A DNA stretch of 8,854 nucleotides from Bacillota bacterium. Its GTDB lineage: Bacteria > Bacillota > Clostridia > DSM-8532. Positions 1-5,180 of this stretch are shown here, in pieces (the stretch's first letter is position 1; each line of letters begins with the position of its first letter). The translations under genes were made by a program, and so were the position numbers. The stretch lies in NCBI GenBank assembly GCA_023410885.1, contig JAEYPI010000210.1, forward strand, positions 1 to 8,854, written 5' to 3'. The notes below the pieces were generated by a model that did not search any database, was not told the origin of the DNA, and worked only from the letters and a program-made list of their open reading frames with translations.

Positions 1-287
1 ATATGTATCCAAAGCATGTTATTGAAATCCACAAATTAGCAAGCCGTGGTAAGTATAAAGAGGCAGATGAAATAATTAAAGCATTTAAACCTTTAAAAAC
101 AATACTTTGGAATGGAACACGCCGTTATGGTGCTAGTGTTGAAGCTAAAATATATAAAGAAATGGCAGATATCCTAGGTTTTAACGAGGGTGGCACAAGG
201 CTTCCTATTATGCCAACACCTGAAGATGTTAAGATTGAACTTAAAAAGGCATTGGATGCAATTAACCTACCTAAAATTAAAGGTTGA
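1..287 (+). CDS. Dihydrodipicolinate synthase / N-acetylneuraminate lyase family protein, C-terminal part
   Basis: The frame is open at the left edge, so the gene begins outside the window; about 94 residues and the TGA stop (285-287) are visible. The visible part matches the C-terminal helical domain of the DapA/NanA class I aldolase family: a helix with a G-K-Y-K-E-A-D pattern, then a K-P-L-K segment, then an A-K-I-Y-K-E-M helix, and finally G-G-T-R-L-P-I-M-P-T-P followed by a last helix, which corresponds to the family's usual 'R.P..P' ending. The catalytic lysine and the tyrosine of the (beta/alpha)8 barrel lie upstream of the window, so substrate (pyruvate plus aspartate semialdehyde, a sialic acid or another 2-keto acid) cannot be told. 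The protein should be cytoplasmic. The codon ATG at 3-5 is internal, not the start. A terminator-like inverted repeat lies about 80 bases after the stop. Confidence 0.75.
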   Translation, partial: MYPKHVIEIHKLASRGKYKEADEIIKAFKPLKTILWNGTRRYGASVEAKIYKEMADILGFNEGGTRLPIMPTPEDVKIELKKALDAINLPKIKG

Positions 288-368
288 TTACACACTTAAT
301 ATTATCTACTTTTCAACCAGACATAACAATGTAAAAATATAGAGAAGGAACGACTTAAAGCATTTCCT

Positions 369-407
369 TCAGAAAAAGACCGCTAAAAAATAGCGGTCTT
401 TTTCTGA
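369..407. terminator. Perfect 17-bp inverted repeat, probable bidirectional terminator
   Basis: Arms at 369-385 and 391-407 are exact reverse complements around a five-A loop. The GC-containing core is GACCGCTA/TAGCGGTC (378-385 and 391-398), with an A run (373-377) before it and a T run (399-403) after it. It can therefore form a hairpin followed by U residues on either strand. It would end the plus-strand aldolase-family gene and also any transcript leaving the minus-strand redox genes through the transposase remnant. Confidence 0.8.
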
Positions 408-423
408 TATAAAAAATATATTC

Positions 424-654
424 TTTCTGAAAAAACCTACGGATTTCTTTCATGATCCGTTCTATGCCGTTGTCGGTGCGTACTTTAATCCAATGTTACC
501 GCGGAAACTTCATATATGTAAGGGTTTCTTTAATGCTGGTGTCTATATTTTTAGCTACTGCAGGAAGTTTCATGCTCCTGAGCTTGTCCACAACTTGCTT
601 CGCTTTTTCTCTGGCCGATTGTATGGGTTCATTATAGTCATTCAATTCACTTTC
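424..654 (-). pseudogene. IS256-family (Mutator) transposase remnant, C-terminal fragment with stop codon
   Basis: Reading the minus strand from about 654 gives roughly 77 codons that match the C-terminal part of IS256-family DDE transposases: S-A-R-E-K-A-K-Q-V-V-D-K-L, then M-K-L-P-A-V-A-K, then I-K-E-T-L-T-Y-M-K-F-P-R, then H-W-I-K-V-R-T-D-N-G-I-E-R-I-M-K-E-I-R-R. The family usually reads F-P-x-E-H-W; here the Glu codon position is TAA (496-498), so the frame is broken. A full transposase has about 400 residues, so most of the N-terminus, including the first two catalytic Asp residues, is missing, and the family's residues after E-I-R-R are replaced by unrelated sequence. The upstream end abuts, and slightly overlaps, the flavodoxin-like gene ending at 647. 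No terminal inverted repeat of the element is recognisable. It is a fossil of an old insertion and not mobile. Short plus-strand frames across this stretch are antisense shadows. Confidence 0.8.
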
Positions 655-1285
655 TTAAAAACAAATCTTTTCTTTTTAATCCATTTGCTTTAATCGATTG
701 TCGCCATCCCATTTCGGCAGCAAGTTTATATAAGATTCTTGGGAAATTGGCTGTAATACATATATTTTGACCCGAGGCGCTTTTTAAAATATTATTTGCG
801 AGTTGCTTTAATGTCCCTTCTAGGTTTTTCTTCAGCCCGTGCCCGTTCGGAACGTTTTTTAACATGGGAAGCATTCCACCTGCGCCAATCGCAAGCCCTT
901 GACCCCATTTGAGTCCAGCTTTTATGCACCAGTTCTCCATTATTTCAATGGCCAGCTCATTCTGATGACCTTCATAGAATCCGCAATTTACCACTGAATA
1001 AACGAGAATATTCTTTTCCTTTATTGCTGAAAAAAGAGTTTCTAATTGAACAAGACAGTTTAGCAAATGAGAGGGTAGGCCATCTACATATAGAGGAAAG
1101 GCAAATACAAGAGCATCGCACTCTACCAAATTATCTGTTTCTTCCGAACTCAATTGTGGCTTTTTAAAGGAAAATTCATAAATCTCATGATTAGCGTTAT
1201 CTATTAAAGCCTTTAATTCGTGCAAAACACAACCAGAACTAGATTCGTGGGTTTTGGGACTTCCGTTTATAAATGCTATTATCAT
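647..1285 (-). CDS. NAD(P)H-dependent oxidoreductase, flavodoxin-like fold
   Basis: This 212-residue protein has the features of the flavodoxin-like NADPH-dependent FMN reductase family. An N-terminal beta strand leads into the flavin phosphate-binding loop N-G-S-P-K (residues 7-11). An A-L-V-F-A-F-P-L-Y-V-D-G-L-P segment (58-71) corresponds to the strand and loop contacting the isoalloxazine ring. The C-terminal part (about 180-212) with P-R-I-L-Y-K and a basic tail resembles Clostridial members. It probably transfers electrons between NAD(P)H and a flavin or an acceptor protein in the cytoplasm; the acceptor is unknown. It starts with ATG inside the end of the preceding gene (ATGA overlap, 1282-1285), which indicates translational coupling and a shared mRNA. 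It ends with TGA at 647-649, where the transposase remnant begins, so the operon's original downstream part may have been lost there. Unlike its partner it has no cysteine cluster. Confidence 0.8.
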   Translation of the reverse strand: MIIAFINGSPKTHESSSGCVLHELKALIDNANHEIYEFSFKKPQLSSEETDNLVECDALVFAFPLYVDGLPSHLLNCLVQLETLFSAIKEKNILVYSVVNCGFYEGHQNELAIEIMENWCIKAGLKWGQGLAIGAGGMLPMLKNVPNGHGLKKNLEGTLKQLANNILKSASGQNICITANFPRILYKLAAEMGWRQSIKANGLKRKDLFLRK

Positions 1286-1785
1286 AATAATTGTCCCTCC
1301 ATTTCTAAAGGGCTATTAAAAAAAGAAATACCACCGACTTTTGAATCAAAATTAATTGAATTTGCTCTTACTAACTTCTGAGCAGTCAGCTTTTCTTTTT
1401 CGGTTATATTTTTACCGTAGAACCATACTTGCATATTGATATTATTTTCATAACGCCTCCGATGATGCATTTCGCCATTTCTCATTGCAAAGTAAGGATG
1501 GATGTAGGAAATGCTTCGGTCAAGTACGTTTTTCACAAATGGACTAAATCCACCATAACAACATTCGCTTATAATAAGGAGCTCGTTGCATTTTGAAATG
1601 GTCTCTCCCATATCTCCGTATTTATCCCGTATTACGCAGGCTGCAGGTGTCTTAATCCAGCACCCGAAACAGCCTATGCAATGATGTATTGGACCCTTGT
1701 TTGAAATAATGATCATCTCATCTGTTGGGTTAGGGAATAATTTATATAAATCTTTACTTTCTAAATCGGATATTATTAATTTCAC
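1282..1785 (-). CDS. Flavodoxin-fold protein with an iron-sulfur-flavoprotein-like cysteine cluster
   Basis: The gene codes for 167 residues from a GTG start (1783-1785); an AAGGA-type ribosome binding site lies about nine bases upstream. The diagnostic stretch is C-I-G-C-F-G-C-W (residues 36-43) followed by Cys50, giving C-x2-C-x2-C-x7-C, the compact spacing known from archaeal and Clostridial iron-sulfur flavoproteins (Isf), where it holds a 4Fe-4S cluster. Next come the L-L-I-I-S-E-C-C-Y-G-G-F-S-P (69-82) and V-K-N-V-L-D-R (84-90) segments typical of flavodoxin-family reductases. The usual N-terminal G-S-P-R phosphate loop is not visible: the protein starts K-L-I-I-S-D-L-E-S. It is also shorter than most Isf proteins (about 190 or more residues). 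Its stop codon overlaps the start of the next flavodoxin-like gene by four bases. An electron-transfer role is inferred; bound cofactors are unproven. Confidence 0.75.
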   Translation of the reverse strand: MKLIISDLESKDLYKLFPNPTDEMIIISNKGPIHHCIGCFGCWIKTPAACVIRDKYGDMGETISKCNELLIISECCYGGFSPFVKNVLDRSISYIHPYFAMRNGEMHHRRRYENNINMQVWFYGKNITEKEKLTAQKLVRANSINFDSKVGGISFFNSPLEMEGQLL

Positions 1786-1818
1786 TTCACCACATCCTTT
1801 GAACTGGTTATCTCTTCA

Positions 1819-1848
1819 TTAATACTAGCTATTTTGGCCTTTTCCCAA
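1819..1848 (-). promoter_or_regulatory. Candidate promoter for the flavodoxin pair
   Basis: On the minus strand TTGGGA (1843-1848) and TATTAA (1819-1824) are separated by 18 bases and lie about 35 bases before the GTG at 1785. Each box matches the sigma-A consensus at four of six positions. The 138-base gap after the membrane-protein gene makes a separate promoter plausible, but the match is modest. Confidence 0.3.
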
Positions 1849-1923
1849 GAATGACAGTATCTTTTGGAGTACTTAATATTTTGACTTCTAATGTAATTGC
1901 GTAATAATTCAATTTACTCAACA

Positions 1924-2412
1924 TTAAATTTTATCTAATTTCACCAGATTCTTCAGAATGATATTTTCAGGGAATTTCTTTTCTAATTTTTTTATGAAAT
2001 TGAGAATTATATTTGTAGGAAATAAATGCTCATGAAACAATAATAGTGTTGATAGAAAAGCTTGAACCAATCCTATAATAAAAAATATGACATGGAGATG
2101 TAAAATAGAGCGGAGCATGATGCATTGTACGATAATCCAGATCACTAAAGCCCAACTAAAAACGCTGCTTATATAGCCTTGATATTTGATGCTAAAGCTC
2201 ATCCAAATAGCACTAAATACATTTCCAAGCCCTATTACACCAAACAACAAAATTCCTGGTATAAGGAAGCTGTTGAAAGGTGAATATTTTAGAGTATCTA
2301 CCGTTGTACCCATTGGTGCCTGGGGATTGGTAATCGCAGCTAAACCTCCAGCCATACCACCTATTCCAATAAATGCATGCAGAATTAATAATAAACGATA
2401 TACTATTTTCAT
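1924..2412 (-). CDS. Small four-helix integral membrane protein of unknown function
   Basis: This 162-residue protein starts at ATG (2410-2412) behind an AAGGGG ribosome binding site. Four hydrophobic segments are visible at about residues 5-26, 47-71, 80-100 and 106-127. A polar loop follows the first helix (about 28-46, with N-P-Q-A-P-M-G and L-K-Y-S-P-F), and a charged, Lys-rich tail (about 135-162) follows the last. The helix 1 glycine pattern G-I-G-G-M-A-G-G-L-A-A-I-T-N-P and the S-P-F-N-S-F-L-I-P-G-I-L-L-F motif recall small uncharacterised four-helix proteins of Firmicutes, but no function can be assigned. It has no signal peptide apart from the first helix. It has a convincing extended -10 promoter of its own, so it may be expressed independently of the QueG-like gene upstream. 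Codon use is AT-rich, like its neighbours. Confidence 0.7.
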   Translation of the reverse strand: MKIVYRLLLILHAFIGIGGMAGGLAAITNPQAPMGTTVDTLKYSPFNSFLIPGILLFGVIGLGNVFSAIWMSFSIKYQGYISSVFSWALVIWIIVQCIMLRSILHLHVIFFIIGLVQAFLSTLLLFHEHLFPTNIILNFIKKLEKKFPENIILKNLVKLDKI

Positions 2413-2498
2413 TTTTATTTCCCCTTAAAATTTAAAATTATGGGATTCTGGCTGTAACATTCCGAACACTTACTAGCACCTTCTTATTTTATTTCTTC

Positions 2499-2507
2499 AT
2501 TATATCA
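2499..2507 (-). promoter_or_regulatory. Extended -10 promoter element for the membrane-protein gene
   Basis: The minus strand reads TGATATAAT here, an exact extended -10 (TGnTATAAT). It lies about 87 bases before the ATG at 2412. No good -35 hexamer stands 16-18 bases upstream, as is common for extended -10 promoters. It implies a leader of roughly 80 nucleotides. Confidence 0.45.
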
Positions 2508-2583
2508 GCTACTTGAACGAACCAGTACCCTATATCCGCCTTTGTCCTCAGGTAGGGCAACAGGAGGTACACCGGAGGATGGC

Positions 2584-3261
2584 TTACTTCTCTTTACCAA
2601 ATCTCATAGGACAAACCACCCTGCATTTATTACAATTGACTGTACTGAAGCCTCGCGCATTTGTTCCATATGTATAAGGTCTACATTTTGCCTGGTTGGC
2701 ATGCTGGCCGTCCAATGCATGCGAAGGACAGCTTTTGATACATAGCTTGCAATCCTCTATGCAGATACCTTCGGCAAGTGGGTCTGATTCAAGGTAGAGA
2801 TCTGTAAGAACAACCCCTAAAGACAGTAAATTACCATACTTCTCATTAAGTAATAAGGTATTTCTACCAAGCGTTCCGAGTCCTGCAAGCACAGCGGCAT
2901 GTCTCATAGATAGCAGTCCTCGGCCTTCCATCTTTTCTTTATCCCAGTACTCATAAGGAACGTCTGAGGGCATGGGTACCGCATACCCGCTATACAGTCT
3001 TTCAATTTCTTTTGCGGTTTTAAAGGCTACCCAATCAACTTGGGGGCACGTGACCTCGTTGAAATGACCATATATCAGTCTGGATTCGACCATTGACAAC
3101 CCCCTTGGAAGCGCAATGCCAAAGACAATGACCGATTTACAGCCAGGGAAAATATCTTGAGGATGAAAACCGGAAGGTGCTTCAGAAAAACGGTCGATGT
3201 TTGCGATTCCGCATACGTCTGCACCAAAGCCCAATACTAATTCTTTGATTTGACTCTTCAC
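2584..3261 (-). CDS. QueG-like 4Fe-4S double-cluster protein (epoxyqueuosine reductase-like, short form)
   Basis: The 225-residue protein starts at GTG (3259-3261), 14 bases after the preceding stop, with a GAGG ribosome binding site in the gap. The N-terminal 150 residues resemble the cobalamin-binding half of the epoxyqueuosine reductase superfamily: G-F-G-A-D-V-C-G-I-A (11-20), F-P-G-C-K-S-V-I-V-F-G-I-A-L-P (38-52), and R-H-A-A-V-L-A-G-L-G-T-L-G-R-N (120-134). The C-terminus has two ferredoxin-like motifs, C167-x3-C171-x2-C174-x3-C178-P and C210-x2-C213-x3-C217-P, with Cys193 available as a further ligand, enough for two 4Fe-4S clusters. True QueG has about 350-390 residues including a C-terminal HEAT-like tRNA-binding part, which is absent, so tRNA queuosine maturation is unlikely. 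Such short proteins are often annotated as epoxyqueuosine reductase in anaerobes without proof. An electron-donor or reductase role beside the flavodoxin-like genes is inferred. Confidence 0.75.
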   Translation of the reverse strand: MKSQIKELVLGFGADVCGIANIDRFSEAPSGFHPQDIFPGCKSVIVFGIALPRGLSMVESRLIYGHFNEVTCPQVDWVAFKTAKEIERLYSGYAVPMPSDVPYEYWDKEKMEGRGLLSMRHAAVLAGLGTLGRNTLLLNEKYGNLLSLGVVLTDLYLESDPLAEGICIEDCKLCIKSCPSHALDGQHANQAKCRPYTYGTNARGFSTVNCNKCRVVCPMRFGKEK

Positions 3262-3275
3262 ACAAAAGACCTCAC

Positions 3276-3728
3276 TTATTTTAGATTATTTAAGGCAAAA
3301 TATTTATTCGTCCACAGTTGCGCTTCTATATAAGTGTATTGTTCTTTAATGGCATTCAAAAAACATTCTACATTGCCGTTGTGAGCGTTGATTAAATCAA
3401 ACAGTGTTTCTTTAAGAAAGGGGTCTTTTCTTTCGGGTTTATCCATTTTTGACATACTGTCACCAAAAGTAAAACTAATATCGCAGGACGCAATATCGCT
3501 TAATAATAATTTAGTGGCTGAACCTTCGCCAAACCATTTGTACAACATGTCACTGCCATGCAGAACAAAATAAAAGGGATGTCTTGTTTGCGGCTTTCCT
3601 CCTAAGGCAACAAAACAGTCAAATAACCACTTCTCAGTACGAATTCTATGAGGATAATATCCTTTATAATCCTCTCCAAATCGATTAAAGGCTACGCCCC
3701 TGTTTTTATCGGAGAGTTCCTTGGCCAC
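3276..3728 (-). CDS. Conserved-looking protein of unknown function; true start probably further upstream
   Basis: From the GTG at 3726-3728 the frame codes for 150 residues, ending with TAA at 3276-3278, 14 bases before the QueG-like start, so the two are probably co-transcribed. No catalytic motif or named domain is recognised. The protein is soluble and rich in aromatic and charged residues; striking stretches are Y-Y-P-H-R-I-R-T-E-K-W-L (24-35), G-G-K-P-Q-T-R-H-P-F-Y-F (43-54), S-F-T-F-G-D-S-M (84-91) and a C-terminal E-Q-Y-T-Y-I-E-A-Q-L-W (about 129-139). The reading frame stays open for 30 codons before this GTG and reads like protein (L-Y-I-V-N-Y-R-H-S-G-C-E-P-L-K-S-I). I expect the native protein to start near 3818, where the codon is ATA, behind an AGAGGAG ribosome binding site. 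The GTG has only a weak CGGAG nine bases upstream, so it may be a fallback start or a gene-caller artefact. Confidence 0.65.
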   Translation of the reverse strand: MAKELSDKNRGVAFNRFGEDYKGYYPHRIRTEKWLFDCFVALGGKPQTRHPFYFVLHGSDMLYKWFGEGSATKLLLSDIASCDISFTFGDSMSKMDKPERKDPFLKETLFDLINAHNGNVECFLNAIKEQYTYIEAQLWTNKYFALNNLK

Positions 3729-3817
3729 AGCAAATGACTCCGATTCTGAAAGCTGTGTGATACTTTTTAGGGGTTCGCACCCTGAATGGCGATAGTTTAC
3801 TATGTATAAATCTTCTA

Positions 3818-3856
3818 TTAGAAAGCAACTCCTCTCTTAATATTGTAAGCACTCAT
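3818..3856 (-). CDS. Candidate 12-codon leader ORF before the unknown-function gene
   Basis: ATG at 3854-3856 opens a frame M-S-A-Y-N-I-K-R-G-V-A-F ending with TAA at 3818-3820. Its ribosome binding site AGGAGA (3864-3869) is seven bases from the ATG, a near-ideal arrangement. The ORF contains the next gene's ribosome binding site (AGAGGAG, 3829-3835), and its stop shares one base with the suspected ATA start (TAATA). This looks like a TAATG-type coupled junction in which the G has become A. It could be a translated leader that opens the next site, the end of a degraded gene, or chance; it is too short to judge by codon use. Confidence 0.3.
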   Translation of the reverse strand: MSAYNIKRGVAF

Positions 3857-4219
3857 TTATTGCTCTCCTATAAAATCAGCAGTGTAGAGCAGCTGTATTC
3901 TTGATCCTTTAAGCGGAGATTTCAACCAGAAATAACTTTTCTGTTTCCTGTTCAACGCTGCAAAGAAGTGTCCGCGTAAAACAATTCTACTTCAATAAAA
4001 TTCTTATTACAACATAATTTGGTACACTTATTCCATTGCAGCATGTTCTTCTACGCGTCGGAGGTTATTAAGCAAGTAAAACCAAAACATGAAAATCAAA
4101 AGACAGGATTTTAAACAAAATCTCAGACCAGTCGTGTTGTTTGCTTTTTCGTCCGAGTATATAATTATAGTTGTCAAAGAATTTGGAATTGAAAGGTCAT
4201 ATACCTGCTCGATGGAACC
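3857..4219. other. Intergenic region without a confident gene
   Basis: This divergent gap separates the minus-strand redox group from the plus-strand PHP gene. I see no long ORF with protein-like composition and no tRNA. A small AT-rich hairpin (CAGAAA 3927-3932, TTTCTG 3938-3943, five-base loop) is present, without a T run that would make it a clear terminator. Two short plus-strand frames with ATG at 4043 (23 codons) and 4089 (44 codons, to 4223) lack a properly spaced ribosome binding site, though the second ends in a protein-like K-E-F-G-I-E-R-S-Y-T-C-S-M-E-P. The minus-strand promoter for the redox group should lie here, but no convincing -35/-10 pair is visible. Confidence 0.4.
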
Positions 4220-4367
4220 ATGACCAGCGAGGCCCATTTTGTTCGAGATGTGGCAGATTGGCTGGTCATCAGTATTTTTAGCGTTATTTTTAAACTCGTG
4301 GGTGTGATACCTAGGCGTTCAGAGAACGCTGGATTTCGCAAAGCGTACTGCAAAGGGTGATGTACGC
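4220..4367 (+). other. Structured region before the PHP gene: three successive inverted repeats, or a decayed small coding region
   Basis: Three perfect inverted repeats follow one another. ATGACCAGC (4220-4228) pairs with GCTGGTCAT (4261-4269), and inside it GCCCA pairs with TGTGGC with one bulged base. GCGTTC (4315-4320) pairs with GAACGC (4324-4329) across a three-base loop. GCGTAC (4343-4348) pairs with GTACGC (4362-4367) across 13 bases. None is followed by a T run, and the PHP start is only 35 bases further on, so this could be a structured mRNA leader. The same bases also hold a 46-codon frame (4220-4360) containing V-A-D-W-L-V-I-S-I-F-S-V-I-F and ending N-A-G-F-R-K-A-Y-C-K-G. Its ATG overlaps the stop of the preceding 44-codon frame as ATGA. 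That frame is protein-like, so a frameshifted gene remnant is the main alternative. Confidence 0.4.
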
Positions 4368-4402
4368 AGCATAGGAACAATATAGAATAAGGAAGAGCAG
4401 AA

Positions 4403-5149
4403 ATGAAATTGTACGACTTACATACCCATTCGATTTTCTCCGACGGGGATGCCACCTTGGATTTTTTGGTGGAAAAGGCACAGCAGAAAGGCTATATTTT
4501 AGGTGTTTCCGATCATATTTACTGTGGACAAATCGATACCAAGGAGCAAATCACGCAATATCTCAACGCTCTTGACCAATATGATGTTTTCAAAGGGGTG
4601 GAGGCCAATATCGGTACCGACTTTGACATACCTGACCATCTTCGGACCAGATTGGACTATTGCATTGCAAGCCTGCATGCCCTTCCTAATCGTGAAGGTC
4701 AAATCGTCAGTCTTACCGAATACTTCGGCTGGAGAGCGGGCCACAGGCCTCATTATCAACTCAACTACAAAAGTAGTGATGCGCCTTTTTTTCTAGAAAA
4801 GAACCTAAGGCTCATTGAAGACAGCTTTTCGCGGTTTCCCGTGGATATTCTTGGTCATGCCACCGTTACACCCTTTTATGACGATATGGAGGGCACACAG
4901 CTTCAGAGCGATTTTGAAGATGAATTACTTTCCTTGTGCAAAAAATATGGGGTTGCCCTTGAAATCAGTGGATTATGGAAGCAGCCCTCATGCAGGGTCA
5001 TCATGAAAGGAAAAGAGAAAGGCATTCGTTTTTCTTTTGGGAGCGACTGCCATAGGCTGTCAGAGGTATGCGACCTTTCGTATGTACAACGGATGATTGA
5101 AGAAACAGGCCTTAGGCAAGAGGAAATCTTTATACCAAAAAAACGATAA
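4403..5149 (+). CDS. PHP-domain metal-dependent phosphoesterase (histidinol-phosphatase / YcdX-like)
   Basis: This 248-residue protein starts at ATG behind an AAGGAAGAG ribosome binding site. It shows the ordered metal-ligand motifs of the PHP superfamily: H7-T-H9 with Asp14 in L-H-T-H-S-I-F-S-D-G-D; D37-H38 in V-S-D-H-I-Y; Glu67 in G-V-E-A-N-I; His92 in S-L-H-A-L-P; His152 in I-L-G-H-A-T; and D215-C-H217 in F-G-S-D-C-H near the C-terminus. This is the same order as in E. coli YcdX and histidinol-phosphate phosphatase of the HisK type, which bind three metal ions and hydrolyse phosphomonoesters in the cytoplasm. All key ligands are present, so it should be active; length fits YcdX (245). No other histidine biosynthesis gene is near. 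It is followed 31 bases later by a phosphohexomutase gene, pointing to sugar-phosphate metabolism. G+C is clearly higher than in the minus-strand genes. Confidence 0.85.
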   Translation: MKLYDLHTHSIFSDGDATLDFLVEKAQQKGYILGVSDHIYCGQIDTKEQITQYLNALDQYDVFKGVEANIGTDFDIPDHLRTRLDYCIASLHALPNREGQIVSLTEYFGWRAGHRPHYQLNYKSSDAPFFLEKNLRLIEDSFSRFPVDILGHATVTPFYDDMEGTQLQSDFEDELLSLCKKYGVALEISGLWKQPSCRVIMKGKEKGIRFSFGSDCHRLSEVCDLSYVQRMIEETGLRQEEIFIPKKR

Positions 5150-5180
5150 ATTTGAGCCCAAAAGAATGAGAGGGAATATT

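Noticed and set aside
452..693. Two short plus-strand ORFs
   Set aside because: They are antisense to the IS256 transposase remnant, lack ribosome binding sites and have no protein-like pattern of their own.
2542..2745. Plus-strand ORF of 67 codons
   Set aside because: It overlaps the end of the QueG-like gene on the other strand, whose cysteine motifs prove that frame is coding.
4352..4367. AGGGTG followed by TACGC, resembling the T-box sequence of tRNA-responsive leaders
   Set aside because: The spacing differs from the T-box consensus, there is no following terminator, no specifier-loop leader is evident, and the downstream gene is not an amino-acid or tRNA-ligase gene.
4028..4455. Minus-strand ORFs before and across the PHP gene start
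   Set aside because: They are open only because the region is short on stops; the longer one runs into the PHP N-terminus in antisense and shows no family pattern.
5097..5180. Upstream start for the phosphohexomutase
   Set aside because: It would overlap the PHP gene, has no ribosome binding site, and adds residues absent from the family; ATG 5181 has a good site and starts right before the conserved N-terminus.
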